From an uncultured Clostridia bacterium (GTDB lineage Bacteria > Bacillota > Clostridia > Monoglobales > Monoglobaceae), in the NCBI GenBank assembly GCA_910580105.1, contig CAJTWN010000010.1, forward strand, positions 7,231 to 71,230: a stretch of 64,000 nucleotides of DNA, written 5' to 3'. The first letter of the stretch is position 1. Every line of letters begins with the position of its first letter. The position numbers were made by a program, and so were the translations under genes. Shown piece by piece: positions 8,701 through 16,313 of this stretch. Under the pieces are notes generated by a model. It ran no database searches. It saw only the letters and a program-made list of their open reading frames with translations, and was not told the origin of the DNA.

Positions 8701-10280
8701 CGGCCTACTACTCCGGTATGGGCTTCCTGACGGCAAAGGACTATTACATGAGCCAGAACCAGGAGGTACCGGTGGGCTGTATCAAGGGGAGCATCGGCGG
8801 AAGCTCGATTAACGCCTGGATTGCGCCGGGCGCCTATGACAATGATCCCGACCTGCTGAAGATAAAATCCGACACCAAGGGACGGGCAGGCAACAACTTT
8901 AATCAGATGATCAACCCCTTTGCGGATTATACCATCGGCACCGTCTTCTGGTATCAGGGGGAGGCGGACACCACCCTGACCAGCAGCTATGAAAAGATGA
9001 TGAGCGCCTTTATCGACAGCTGGCAGACGGCCTTCCGGGATGAGATGAACTTTATCATAGTACAGCTCCCGATTTACAACTATATGACCGCCTATAAGGC
9101 TGCCCGGAGTGCGGTGGGCGTCCGTGAGGGGCAGTTCAATGTGTCAGAAATCTATGACAATGTGGAGACGGTCATCAGCATCGACACCGGTGATGCCACC
9201 GGTATCCACCCCTCGGATAAGGAGGCGCTGGTACACAGAAGCTCTCTGATTCTCCAGCACTTTACCCACCCGGAGGATACGGAGCTGGTATGGAAGAGCC
9301 CGTCCTTCGAGCGATTTGAACAGGTGGGGAATACCATGACCCTCTACTTTAAGGATGCGGCGGACGGTCTCAAGACCAAGGACGGCGCGGCGCCCCGGGG
9401 CTTCAAGATCGCCGGGGACGACGGGAAGTTTGTGGATACCGATGTTACCCTGAACGGCAATACCATTGTGGTGGACACCTCGAAGGTGACGGGTACCCCC
9501 AAAGTGCGCTACGCCTGGGAGGATTCCCCTGCCCTGGATATCAACGGAAAGTATACCACACTGAATCTGGTGAACAGTGCAGGACTGCCCATGGCGCCCT
9601 TCCGTACCGACCGGGATCGGTATAACTTCAAGTCCATTGATCTCAGCACATGGGAGATGTCCGATCCGGTGAACTTCACGCCCCAGGTGCTGTCGGTACA
9701 GGCGGACGGTGTGATCCGGAACGGCGAGACCACCGTCACCGTCCGGGCAAGAGATGTGGACGATGCGGTGGCCAAGGTGGAGGTCTACGCGGACGGAAGT
9801 CTGCTGGGCGAGGCTGTCCGTACAGGGGACAGCGACCGCTATACCTGCCGCTGGATCAACCCGACGCCGGGAACCCACAGTCTGCACGCCATTGCCACGG
9901 ACACGGCCGGGACAACCTCGGTTAAGCAGGACATCAGCCTTGGCGACAGGACGGTGACCCCGAAGAAGTATCCGGTTGTTTTGAGCCAGGGCGGCGGCTA
10001 TGCCATCTTCCCCTTTGAGGATTTGAAGGGGAACCAGATTGACAACTTTGCCGGGAAGGACGGCGTCCGCGTCACGGCGGACACCCAGGAGGGGAGCGCC
10101 CGGCTGGTGATTGCGGCCTATGACGGTGAGGATTCCTTGCTGACCATCAAGTCGGCGGAAGGGGAGAGCGTCAGCCTCACTGCGGCGGAATTGGGTTCGG
10201 CGGTGAAGGTGAAGGCTTTTCTGCTGGATCAGGAGATGAAGCCCCTGACTGCCGACCGGGAGATTTTAAGAAACAATTAA
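5754..10280 (+). CDS. giant secreted LRR / Ig-like / LamG-like / SASA acetylesterase protein (copy 2)
   Basis: 1,508-aa paralogue of the gene at 106-4629, with the same domain order: signal peptide (residues 1-27), BspA-type leucine-rich repeats, Ig-like, LamG-like, Ig-like, SASA/SGNH esterase, Ig-like and tail. The esterase motifs are kept (GQSNM, WYQGEAD in place of WYQGESN, and GIHP). An upstream in-frame ATG at 5673 is rejected: it lies just past the -10 box, whereas AGAGGAGG precedes the ATG at 5754. Roughly 720 bp (about 6825-7545) and 450 bp (about 9335-9785) look identical to the first copy down to silent sites, while the LRR, LamG and esterase parts differ clearly. This suggests gene conversion between otherwise diverging proteins. 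The different esterase and LamG regions may give the two copies different glycan targets (inference). Confidence 0.88.
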   Translation: MKRRWIALAAALMMVLGLFGAFPAFAAEETITVPVSVTGVFEGENHWADASYTYVATDGVPAPSGILSNGKYSFMYTPSTGQIKKNAQTDNGFFFNNGAVPTVVIPKSIEAFSAGTVNYPAREIKVSATSRIFLFNTLDAGVKTLAIADGVGAVEACTFYGIPNGCRDLTIKLPDSIKTIGNAAFCAAGSSGAIFTEIVIPDGVTSIDSTAFGLTRVPVCTIPAGVKAISKQLFQNSSAAAEITIKGSVTSIGDKAFNGCKALKKLTFEGKNAPTAFGTAVVGSVTGLTVYYPANGVGYDSAAFRAIFPADTVFTPFAVKPSVLGVSVTGGNLVGDVLTGRYESFVSTDGSVESGSTAAWYRADDSAFTKNVELIETKSIRAGEALTYTLTEADNNKYIRFGVTPRSSAEEGNLGDETFAQLSERVRIPQTQPIVTLLSPRDGYKVYVGSDIQLTASAVCDNTTITKVEYYANGSLCGSADTAPYMVNWSGAPVGDYTITAKAYNALGETGESPAIGIRVADLSERTEPVWARKWTYDFEEFTTDEIYTNATGLTLPGEKPPAVSISTGGTVQSAKGKFDKAADDHHMQINSINGQMTPATVKFDLTNLDQPIDNIVAEMDLAFTTTDETRNIFGYSARLTYYPLSFTNKGQIQYTTNSGNYIFKDENGKDLTYEANRWYHVAIRFDMTTQTMTVYLDGEPLPMEDNVVPGVQYFKDITQIFIEGRHSASQTGVMYIDNLSVGQEQDSYVTSVMTAPKTGYSLKGTDIQFEGYAKDSTGRKIEKVEFYANEQMIAEKPGDSYSFTLPDMPCGVYEVYARAISESGEEGVSETVRLVVDGVTLPRMYADGMLLQRNKPIRIAGTGIDGVQVTALLNGDQAAATVENGKWSLTLPAQAANKNTILTIRTSEGVTHVFHDVAIGELIMCAGQSNMAYTLGAFKNLLPEADKTYEDIRLFVQPEGSSSALKTDVPDGYWTEATPQEAAYYSGMGFLTAKDYYMSQNQEVPVGCIKGSIGGSSINAWIAPGAYDNDPDLLKIKSDTKGRAGNNFNQMINPFADYTIGTVFWYQGEADTTLTSSYEKMMSAFIDSWQTAFRDEMNFIIVQLPIYNYMTAYKAARSAVGVREGQFNVSEIYDNVETVISIDTGDATGIHPSDKEALVHRSSLILQHFTHPEDTELVWKSPSFERFEQVGNTMTLYFKDAADGLKTKDGAAPRGFKIAGDDGKFVDTDVTLNGNTIVVDTSKVTGTPKVRYAWEDSPALDINGKYTTLNLVNSAGLPMAPFRTDRDRYNFKSIDLSTWEMSDPVNFTPQVLSVQADGVIRNGETTVTVRARDVDDAVAKVEVYADGSLLGEAVRTGDSDRYTCRWINPTPGTHSLHAIATDTAGTTSVKQDISLGDRTVTPKKYPVVLSQGGGYAIFPFEDLKGNQIDNFAGKDGVRVTADTQEGSARLVIAAYDGEDSLLTIKSAEGESVSLTAAELGSAVKVKAFLLDQEMKPLTADREILRNN

Positions 10281-10286
10281 ATTGAA

Positions 10287-10431
10287 GAAGTATCCGAAGG
10301 CAGTGGTTTTCAGGACCCCGGATGTAATAAAGCTTTGCGGATGTTTCTTGCATTCTGGCGTTTATGTGTTATAATGTATGGGACTGAAAAGATTTCGGGT
10401 GTAGAAATTTTTTTACGCCTTCGAATACTTC
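10287..10431. repeat. 15-bp inverted repeat flanking a 115-bp spacer
   Basis: GAAGTATCCGAAGGC (10287-10301) is the inverted complement, with one mismatch, of 10417-10431. It could be the ends of a small non-autonomous element or the long stem of an RNA. The stretch 10281-10693 otherwise holds a promoter, a terminator and a copy of the 116-bp element, and no gene. Confidence 0.4.
10348..10375 (+). promoter_or_regulatory. SigA-type promoter with no gene directly after it
   Basis: TTGCAT, a 16-bp spacer and TATAAT. The next feature on this strand is a strong terminator at 10478-10510, not a reading frame. Confidence 0.45.
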
Positions 10432-10510
10432 AAAGATGGAGTGATGGATATTTCATCGCTTTGCTTTAAATTATGTACCTGCCGCCAAAAGCGGCAGGAG
10501 GTTTCTTTTT
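10382..10510 (+). ncRNA. candidate small RNA of unknown function
   Basis: About 130 nt between a plausible promoter and a strong Rho-independent terminator. I find no convincing open frame. It contains one arm of the 15-bp inverted repeat and a small internal hairpin (AGTGATG/CATCGCT). No known RNA family was recognised. Confidence 0.3.
10478..10510 (+). terminator. Rho-independent terminator
   Basis: Perfect 8-bp stem CCTGCCGC/GCGGCAGG with a CAAAA loop, followed by a T-rich tract ending in TTTTT. Confidence 0.75.
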
Positions 10511-10570
10511 AAGTTATAATGAAAACAGAAGACTGCTGTCTTTTGGGCGGCAGGTTCCGTTTATTTTTAA

Positions 10571-10655
10571 GGCAGCGGGCGCCGTTTAATTTTTTCAGTG
10601 GGAGTACAATCTCCCACTGAAAACGTTGAATGACGGGGCAAAGCCCCTTATTGAA
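10571..10655 (+). mobile_element. partial copy of the 116-bp structured element
   Basis: Shares its last 85 bp with the full copies at 11639-11754 and 46939-47054, including the hairpin CAGTGGGAG/CTCCCACTG, the hairpin GGGGC-AAA-GCCCC and the right end TTATTGAA. The left hairpin is degenerate. It ends 38 bp before the start codon of the VOC gene. Confidence 0.6.
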
Positions 10656-10693
10656 CAGGACAGTATCCGTTGCTCGAATGAGGAGATGTTGAA

Positions 10694-11089
10694 ATGATAA
10701 AAGGTATCGGACATGTTGCTTATAATGTACAGGATATGGAAAAGGCACTGAAGTTTTATTGTGGAGTGCTGGGATTTGAAAAGGCGTTTACCCTTTGCGG
10801 CGAGGACGGAAAACCTTGGATTGAGTATCTTAAAATTATGGATGGGCAGTTTTTGGAACTGTTTTATCATCAGCCGAATCCGGCGGATAATACGACCTAT
10901 TCTCATCTGTGTTTAACAGTTGATGATATTCAGGAAGTGGCAGAGCATATGCGAAAAAACGGAGTTCCATTGGATGTAGAACCCAAACAAGGCCGGGATA
11001 CCAACTGGCAGTGTTGGGTCAGGGATCCGGATGGCAACCGTATTGAGTTGATGCAGATGATGCCAACTTCGCCGCAGTCAAAGGCATAA
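10694..11089 (+). CDS. VOC/glyoxalase-fold protein
   Basis: 131-aa protein covering one full vicinal-oxygen-chelate unit, as in glyoxalase I. It has the N-terminal GHVAYNVQDMEKALKFY motif with the first metal-ligand His, the central FLELFYH, SHLCLTVDD with the second His, and RDPDGNRIELMQM with the C-terminal Glu. Glyoxalases detoxify methylglyoxal; other VOC proteins cleave or isomerise different substrates, so the reaction is not settled. GAGGAGATG precedes the start. The gene has its own terminator and follows the partial 116-bp element, so it is probably transcribed alone. Confidence 0.85.
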   Translation: MIKGIGHVAYNVQDMEKALKFYCGVLGFEKAFTLCGEDGKPWIEYLKIMDGQFLELFYHQPNPADNTTYSHLCLTVDDIQEVAEHMRKNGVPLDVEPKQGRDTNWQCWVRDPDGNRIELMQMMPTSPQSKA

Positions 11090-11090
11090 G

Positions 11091-11124
11091 AAAACCATCG
11101 GCAGAATGCTGCCGATGGTTTTTT
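11091..11124 (+). terminator. terminator of the VOC gene
   Basis: Stem AAAACCATCGGCAG with loop AATG and its exact complement, running into TTTTTT. Confidence 0.85.
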
Positions 11125-11242
11125 ATAGGAATAAGCGTTAGGGATGGGGAAAAATGCTGTTGTTTTGGTGTGTCGAAAACGGGCATACGGGGATTTATGT
11201 GAAAAAATATGAAAAGCATTTAGTTTCCGGTGTGTTTGCCGG

Positions 11243-11290
11243 GATAGGGTTCCCGCAAAAGCTTTGCTTTTGTGGGAGGGAGGAGCAGCG
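11243..11290. repeat. isolated inverted copy of the 15.4-16.2 kb repeat core
   Basis: GGGTTCCCGCAAAAGC...GCTTTTGTGGGAGGGAGG is the reverse complement of the hairpin core repeated in the 15.4-16.2 kb array. It shows that this unit is dispersed as well as tandem. Confidence 0.5.
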
Positions 11291-11301
11291 ACGAAGCACA
11301 T

Positions 11302-11333
11302 AAAAAATGCCCGTGCAGAGCATGGGCATTTTG
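11302..11333 (-). terminator. terminator of tRNA-Gly
   Basis: Read on the minus strand: AAATGCCC, an 11-nt loop, GGGCATTT and further T residues, immediately downstream of the tRNA. Confidence 0.7.
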
Positions 11334-11360
11334 ATAACAGCGAAGTCCGCTGCGACGATG

Positions 11361-11434
11361 TGGAGCAGGCGACGAGAATCGAACTCGCAACCTCAGCTTG
11401 GGAAGCTGATGTTTTGCCACTAAACTACGCCTGC
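11361..11434 (-). tRNA. tRNA-Gly (anticodon CCC)
   Basis: 74-nt cloverleaf on the minus strand. The 7-bp acceptor stem is GCAGGCG/CGCCTGC, the anticodon stem TCAGC/GCTGA encloses the loop TTCCCAA (anticodon CCC, U33 present), the T arm has GAGTTCGATTCTC, and CCA is encoded. Short D arm. It reads GGG codons; a tRNA-Gly(UCC) elsewhere would normally overlap its function. Confidence 0.95.
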
Positions 11435-11443
11435 ATCTTTTAT

Positions 11444-11472
11444 AGTTTATCACGAAGAAGCCGGTGTGTCAA
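11444..11472 (-). promoter_or_regulatory. promoter of tRNA-Gly
   Basis: On the minus strand: TTGACA, a 17-bp spacer and TAAACT, ending about 10 bp before the tRNA 5' end. Confidence 0.75.
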
Positions 11473-11638
11473 GATATAATTCTGTATTTGCGGATAAGTT
11501 AAGGAAAAATGCTTTGATGGTTTACAGACGCGAAATGTCCGGGCTGAGATTTATTGAAAGAGTGTATGGTGTTTGACAAAGTTGAAAGTATGAAAGCAGA
11601 TCATTGCATCCGGGTATATCCTGTGTTATTATATGATT

Positions 11639-11754
11639 ATAACTAAATTAAGAAGTCCCCCGCCTCTAAGGCGGCGGGCGCCGCTTAATTTTTTCAGTGG
11701 GAGTACAATCTCCCACTGAAAACGTTGAATGACGGGGCAAAGCCCCTTATTGAA
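11639..11754 (+). mobile_element. 116-bp structured element, full copy
   Basis: About 96% identical to 46939-47054. It can form three hairpins: CCCGCC/GGCGGG, CAGTGGGAG/CTCCCACTG and GGGGC/GCCCC, separated by a T-tract. Left end ATAACTAAATTAAG, right end CTTATTGAA. It lies 21 bp before the Sir2 start codon. The form resembles non-autonomous IS200/IS605-type elements or a portable leader RNA; neither is proven. Confidence 0.65.
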
Positions 11755-11775
11755 GAATTGAACGGAGGCGGGCAT

Positions 11776-12495
11776 ATGAAAAATTTTGCCGGGATGGTAA
11801 AGCAGAGTAAAAAAATGGTCTTTTTCGGCGGCGCAGGTGTTTCAACCGAAAGCGGGATTCCTGATTTTAGAAGTGTGGATGGCTTGTATCATCAATCCTA
11901 TGATGATCCGCCAGAGACGATTTTGTCTCATCACTATTTTGTGGAAAAGCCGGAATCGTTTTATAGGTTTTATCGGGAGAAGATGATTGTTAAGGATGCT
12001 ATGCCGAATATTACCCATAGGGTTCTTGCAGCGCTTGAACAAATGGGAAAGCTGTCGGCTGTGGTGACCCAGAACATTGACGGCCTGCATCAGGCAGCAG
12101 GGAGCCGGGCGGTGTTTGAACTTCATGGCAGTATCCACCGCAATTTTTGTATGGACTGCGGCAGGTTTTATGGATTGGAGGCAGTGGAAAACAGTACGGG
12201 GATTCCACGCTGTTCCTGCGGCGGTATTATAAAACCGGATGTGGTGCTCTATGAAGAGGGGCTTGATCAGGATGTGCTTTCCGGTGCGGTTTCGGCCATT
12301 GCTTCGGCGGATTTGCTGGTGGTTGGGGGGACGTCCCTCTCTGTTTATCCTGCGGCAGGATTAATTCGTTATTTCAAGGGGGATGCCCTGGTGCTTATCA
12401 ATAAGACAGCAACGGGATATGACAGCATGGCGGATGTGGTTTATAACGAAAGTTTAGGGGAAATGTTCCGGGAGGTGGAAGAAGAACTCCTGTGA
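11776..12495 (+). CDS. cobB: Sir2-family NAD-dependent protein deacylase
   Basis: 239-aa cytosolic sirtuin. It removes acyl groups from protein lysines using NAD+. Visible motifs: NAD-binding GAGVSTESGIPDFRS (residues 19-33), TQNIDGLHQ (98-106), catalytic His117 in ELHGS, and a zinc site of two Cys pairs (Cys125, Cys128, Cys146, Cys148). The second pair is spaced C-x-C rather than the usual C-x2-C. GTS and INK complete the Rossmann fold. The start at 11776 follows GGAGGCGG; an upstream in-frame ATG at 11725 lies inside the 116-bp element and would add repeat-encoded residues, so it is rejected. Length is typical of bacterial CobB-type sirtuins. Confidence 0.92.
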   Translation: MKNFAGMVKQSKKMVFFGGAGVSTESGIPDFRSVDGLYHQSYDDPPETILSHHYFVEKPESFYRFYREKMIVKDAMPNITHRVLAALEQMGKLSAVVTQNIDGLHQAAGSRAVFELHGSIHRNFCMDCGRFYGLEAVENSTGIPRCSCGGIIKPDVVLYEEGLDQDVLSGAVSAIASADLLVVGGTSLSVYPAAGLIRYFKGDALVLINKTATGYDSMADVVYNESLGEMFREVEEELL

Positions 12496-12602
12496 CAGAA
12501 TAAATTGTATAGGATTAAAAGAATGCCGGCAGCTTGAAAAAGCTGTCTTGACGGGCAGGGATGAAAGCGGTAAACAACAGAATCGGAAGGGGAGAAATAA
12601 GG

Positions 12603-12776
12603 ATGGGAAACTGTGAACAATGTGTTTATTATACATATGACGAACAATTTGCATATTATGTTTGCGAGATGGATTTGGATGAAGACGAGATGCGGCGGTT
12701 TTTGCAGGGGAATTTTGCCAATTGCCCTTATTTCCGCAGCGGTGACGATTATCTTTTGGTCAGGAAACAGAACTAG
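12603..12776 (+). CDS. small CxxC protein, DUF6472-like
   Basis: 57-aa acidic protein starting MGNCEQCVYYTYDEQF. It has a CxxC pair near the N-terminus, two further Cys (CEMDLDEDEM and NCPYF) and a basic end (VRKQN). The pattern matches my memory of the clostridial DUF6472 family, which has no known function; the Cys could bind zinc. The start follows GGAAGGGGAG at a normal distance. It lies between the sirtuin and the PLP-enzyme genes and may share the sirtuin transcript. Confidence 0.7.
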   Translation: MGNCEQCVYYTYDEQFAYYVCEMDLDEDEMRRFLQGNFANCPYFRSGDDYLLVRKQN

Positions 12777-12842
12777 GTTTTTGGCACAATGGGAAGATTT
12801 TTTGCATAGAATGAAAGGTAGGATTGCCTGTATAAATGCCGC

Positions 12843-12871
12843 TTGACATTCCGCGGTGATGGGCGTATACT
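12843..12871 (+). promoter_or_regulatory. promoter of the cysteine-synthase-like gene
   Basis: TTGACA, a 17-bp spacer and TATACT, 36 bp upstream of the start codon. Confidence 0.75.
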
Positions 12872-12907
12872 GTTTTTTATGCAGTGTAATGAGAAAGGAG
12901 CAGCTGA

Positions 12908-13900
12908 ATGAGTAAGTTCGATAACCTTGCCGGGATGATTTCCGGTACGCCGTTGCTTGCGATTGATTTGAAATACAAGGGAAAGCCGATGACGATCTAT
13001 GCCAAAGCAGAGTATTATAATCTGAGCGGCAGTATCAAGGACAGGGTTGCCTATTATATATTGAAGAAGGCCTATGAAAAAGGGGAGCTGAAAGAGGGCG
13101 ATACCATTGTGGAGGCCACCAGCGGAAATACGGGAATTGCCTTTTGTGCAGTCGGAACGTATTTGGGAAACCGTGTGATCATCTATATGCCCGATTGGAT
13201 GAGCAAGGAGCGAATCCGGCTGATGGAGAGCTTTGGAGCCGAGGTGCGGCTGGTTTCCAAAGAAGAAGGCGGATTTTTGGGTTCGATTGCAATGACCGAA
13301 GAATTGGGTAAACAGGAGGGGATTTTTCTGCCCCGCCAGTTTTCGAATATAGAAAATGTGAATGCCCACATTGAGGATACAGGCGCAGAAGTCATCTGTC
13401 AGCTTGCCAAATTGCATAAGACACCGGGCGGTGTGGTTGCCGGTGTGGGAACGGGCGGAACTGTGATGGGGCTGATGCGTGCATTCCGGGCAGTCAATCC
13501 CGGCGCAAAGGCGTATCCGTTGGAACCACTGAACTCACCGACACTGTCGACCGGATATAAGACGGGAAATCACCGCATTCAGGGGATTTCTGATGAATTC
13601 ATCCCTTCAATTGTTCAACTGGATGAACTTGACGAGGTGGTATCGGTGGATGATGTGGATTCTATTTTGATGGCCCAGCGGCTGAGCAGGGAATTGGGGC
13701 TTGGCGTCGGAATCTCTTCGGGAGCAAACCTGCTGGGGGCAATCCAGAAGGCAGACCAGCTGGAAGACGGTGTGATGGTCACAGTGTTTGCCGATGATAA
13801 CAAAAAGTATTTATCCACCGATTATACAAAACAATGGGAGATGCAGGACGGTTATATGAGCAAAGATATTGAACTTGTGGGTTTTGCATCTTTCCGCTGA
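12908..13900 (+). CDS. PLP-dependent cysteine synthase family enzyme
   Basis: 330-aa fold-type II PLP enzyme. The PLP lysine is Lys44 in NLSGSIKDRVA, the substrate/PLP loop is EATSGNTGIAFCAVG, and the phosphate-binding glycines are GVGTGGTVMG. This is the layout of O-acetylserine sulfhydrylase (CysK), which makes cysteine from O-acetylserine and sulfide, but cystathionine beta-synthase and related ammonia lyases look alike. The C-terminus (VMVTVFADDNKKYLSTDY) is typical of CysK-like proteins. Own promoter and AGAAAGGAG ribosome site. The PHP gene starts 13 bp later, so the two are probably cotranscribed. Confidence 0.85.
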   Translation: MSKFDNLAGMISGTPLLAIDLKYKGKPMTIYAKAEYYNLSGSIKDRVAYYILKKAYEKGELKEGDTIVEATSGNTGIAFCAVGTYLGNRVIIYMPDWMSKERIRLMESFGAEVRLVSKEEGGFLGSIAMTEELGKQEGIFLPRQFSNIENVNAHIEDTGAEVICQLAKLHKTPGGVVAGVGTGGTVMGLMRAFRAVNPGAKAYPLEPLNSPTLSTGYKTGNHRIQGISDEFIPSIVQLDELDEVVSVDDVDSILMAQRLSRELGLGVGISSGANLLGAIQKADQLEDGVMVTVFADDNKKYLSTDYTKQWEMQDGYMSKDIELVGFASFR

Positions 13901-13912
13901 GGAGAAAAGGAT

Positions 13913-14692
13913 ATGGAAAAGGAATTACTGAATCATGGAGAACTGCCGGCTGATGCCATAGAAAAAGCTTGCTGTTTTGTGAAGACAGAAGAGGCTGTTT
14001 TACCATATAGTTTTAAGACTGAACTGCATCTGCACACCTCACCGGTCAGCAGCTGCAGTGAGATACCGCCGGAAGAAGCCGTAAAGATTTATGCGGCGGA
14101 AGGCTATGATGCACTGGTGGTGACCAACCATTTTGAACCCAGTCTGCTGCATCGGTTTGCAGATGCGGACAGTTGCGTAAAGTGGTATCTCCGGGACTTT
14201 TATGCGGCGCAGGAGGCAGGGGACCGGGAGGGCGTGGCTGTCCTTTTGGGAATGGAAATCCGTTTTACCGAATGTATCAATGATTATCTGGTCTATGGTG
14301 TAGATGAGGAATACTTAAAAGAAGCCTATGGCTATCTGGATCAGGGAATAGAAAAATTTTACCGTGGGATGCACCGGGAAGAGACGGTCATCCTCCAGGC
14401 CCATCCTTTCCGCAATTCGATGGAGCGGGCGGACGCGAAATTTTTGGATGGAATTGAAACATTTAATATGCACCCTGGTCATAATTCCCGTGTGGGGATG
14501 GCGGCGCGGTATGCCCGTGAAAAGGGGATGATTGTTTCTGCAGGAACAGATTTTCACCATCCGGGACATCAGGGAATGGCGGCCATGCTGAGCAAGACAC
14601 TTCCGACAGATTCCTATGCAGTCGCAAAAATTCTGCGGTCAAGGGATTATCTTTTTTCGATTGGTGGATGTACTATGTTTCCATATAAATAG
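13913..14692 (+). CDS. PHP-domain metal-dependent phosphoesterase
   Basis: 259-aa protein of the PHP (polymerase and histidinol phosphatase) family. It contains the first metal motif ELHLHTSP, then VVTNHF, a Glu in MEIRF, QAHPFRN, a late DFHHPGHQG motif and AGTDFHH. These give the set of His, Asp and Glu residues that bind two or three metals. PHP enzymes hydrolyse phosphoesters such as small nucleotides or histidinol phosphate; the substrate here is unknown. A short 12-bp gap to the PLP-enzyme gene suggests an operon. A strong terminator follows at 14712. Confidence 0.83.
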   Translation: MEKELLNHGELPADAIEKACCFVKTEEAVLPYSFKTELHLHTSPVSSCSEIPPEEAVKIYAAEGYDALVVTNHFEPSLLHRFADADSCVKWYLRDFYAAQEAGDREGVAVLLGMEIRFTECINDYLVYGVDEEYLKEAYGYLDQGIEKFYRGMHREETVILQAHPFRNSMERADAKFLDGIETFNMHPGHNSRVGMAARYAREKGMIVSAGTDFHHPGHQGMAAMLSKTLPTDSYAVAKILRSRDYLFSIGGCTMFPYK

Positions 14693-14711
14693 AATTTGAT
14701 AATTGGAGGAC

Positions 14712-14737
14712 ATGAGGGGTTTATACCCTCATTTTTT
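14712..14737 (+). terminator. terminator of the PLP-enzyme/PHP operon
   Basis: ATGAGGG, loop GTTTATA, CCCTCAT, then TTTTT. Confidence 0.85.
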
Positions 14738-14772
14738 CTATCGTTTACAAATGAAGAGAAGGAGAGCCGGAA

Positions 14773-15360
14773 ATGGATGAACAATACTTTGAAGATCAGC
14801 AGTTTGAAGGTTTGCGTTACAGCGGAGAAACGTTTGCATACCTGCGTTTTACAGACTGCACATTTGTTGACTGTGTGTTTGAAGAATGCAGGCTGGTGGG
14901 ATGTTCCTTTGCAGGCTGTACGTTTCAAAAGTGTAAGATTGCAGGATTGAAAGCGGCAGACCATACGCAGATACAATATGCGGCATTTACGGGCTGTCAC
15001 TTGCTCAGTATCCCATGGGGGGATTTGCAGCCGGCCGGCAGGTTCGCTGAACCCATTCGGAAGCTGGAAGATTGTTGTTTGCGCTATAATACATTTGTCG
15101 AAATGAATTTGCAGAAATTTGACTTTTCAGAGGCGGAAATCTGTGATTCCATGTTTGCCCAATGCCAGCTTACAGAATGTAAATTTTCCCACTGTAATTT
15201 GGAGCGTACGGAATTTTTTCAGTGTGATCTGCGTAAAGCAGATTTCCGTAATGCTTGTGGTTATCAGATTGAGCTGATGTCCAATCAGCTGAGGGGCGCC
15301 CGGTTTTCTTTTCCGGAAGTGGTTCGGCTGCTGGACAGCATGGAAATAAAAATAGACTGA
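14773..15360 (+). CDS. pentapeptide-repeat protein
   Basis: 195-aa protein made mostly of A(D/N)LXX-type five-residue repeats (TFVDCVFEECRLVGCSFAGC, then LTECKFSHCNLERTEFFQCD), which form a right-handed beta helix. The repeats are unusually rich in Cys. The family includes Qnr/MfpA DNA-gyrase protectors, but most clostridial members have no assigned role; I see nothing that marks this one as Qnr. The central part (about 70-110) breaks the repeat and may form a loop or dimer contact. Start follows GAGAAGGAGAG. The gene ends where the 15.4-16.2 kb repeat array begins. Confidence 0.88.
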   Translation: MDEQYFEDQQFEGLRYSGETFAYLRFTDCTFVDCVFEECRLVGCSFAGCTFQKCKIAGLKAADHTQIQYAAFTGCHLLSIPWGDLQPAGRFAEPIRKLEDCCLRYNTFVEMNLQKFDFSEAEICDSMFAQCQLTECKFSHCNLERTEFFQCDLRKADFRNACGYQIELMSNQLRGARFSFPEVVRLLDSMEIKID

Positions 15361-15365
15361 TGATA

Positions 15366-16232
15366 TACGTCGGCACACGGTCTTGTTGCTCGCATTTCCT
15401 GTGGGGAAATGCTTTGCCTTGTCGACCGGTGCCTCCTCTTTCCCACAAAGGCGAAGCCTTTGCGGGAACCCTGCGGCGCTGCTCACGGTCGATTTTCTTG
15501 CATTTCGTAGGGGCGGAGCTCTGCTCGTCGGATGAAAAGTGTCATCCAGACCTTCTTCGTAGGGGCGACCCCATGTGGTCGCCCGAATCAATGCGAAAAA
15601 TTATATTTTGAATGAATTGCCATACCTTCGTCGGCACACGGTCTTGATGCTCGCATTTCCTGTGTGGAAATGCTTCACCTTGTTGACCGGTGCCTCCTCT
15701 TTCCCACAAAGGCGAAGCCTTTGCGGGAGCCCTGCGGCGCTCTGCGCCGCTACGCACGGTCTTGATGCTCGCATTTCCTGTGGGGAAATGCTTCACCTTG
15801 TCGACCGGTGCCTCCTCTTTCCCACAAAGGCGAAGCCTTTGCGGGAGCCCTGCGGCGCTGCTCACGGTCGATTTTCTTGCATTTCGTAGGGGCGGAGCTC
15901 TGCTCGTCGGATGAAAAGTGTCATCCAGACCTTCTTCGTAGGGGCGACCCCATGTGGTCGCCCGAATCAATGCGAAAAATTATATTTTGAATGAATTGCC
16001 ATACCTTCGTCGGCACACGGTCATATTGCTCGCATTTCCTGTGTGGAAAGGCTTTGCCTTGTCGACCGGTGCCTCCTCTTTCCCACAAAGGCAAAGCCTT
16101 TGCGGGAACCCTACGGCGCTCTGCGCCGCTACGCACGGTCTTGTTGCTCGCATTTCCTGTGGGGAAAGGCTTCGCCTTGTCGACCGGTGCCTCCTCTTTC
16201 CCACAAAGGCAAAGCCTTTGCGGGAACCCTTG
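15366..16232. repeat. nested tandem repeat array with palindromic cores
   Basis: About 870 bp with no gene. A ~105-bp subunit, holding the hairpin CCCACAAAGGC/GCCTTTGCGGG, occurs five times (near 15374, 15635, 15755, 16014 and 16134). Two long units (starting near 15368 and 15629) also carry a 27-bp palindrome beginning GTAGGGGCGACCCC (15559 and 15938), the same one found at 39.1-40.6 kb. Short open frames in it are products of the repeat. Confidence 0.85.
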
Positions 16233-16313
16233 CCCTTCCCGGACAGCAATGAAATGAAATAGTTCACATATTGGAGTTCTCGGCAGACCTTGGGTCTGCT
16301 TTTTTATACGTTT

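Noticed and set aside
11639..11754. Riboswitch reading of the 116-bp element
   Set aside because: The copies precede genes with unrelated roles, one alternative stem is not conserved between copies, and no known riboswitch core was recognised.
15360..16267. Many overlapping short frames on both strands
   Set aside because: All sit in the tandem repeat block and copy each other's peptide; no ribosome sites.
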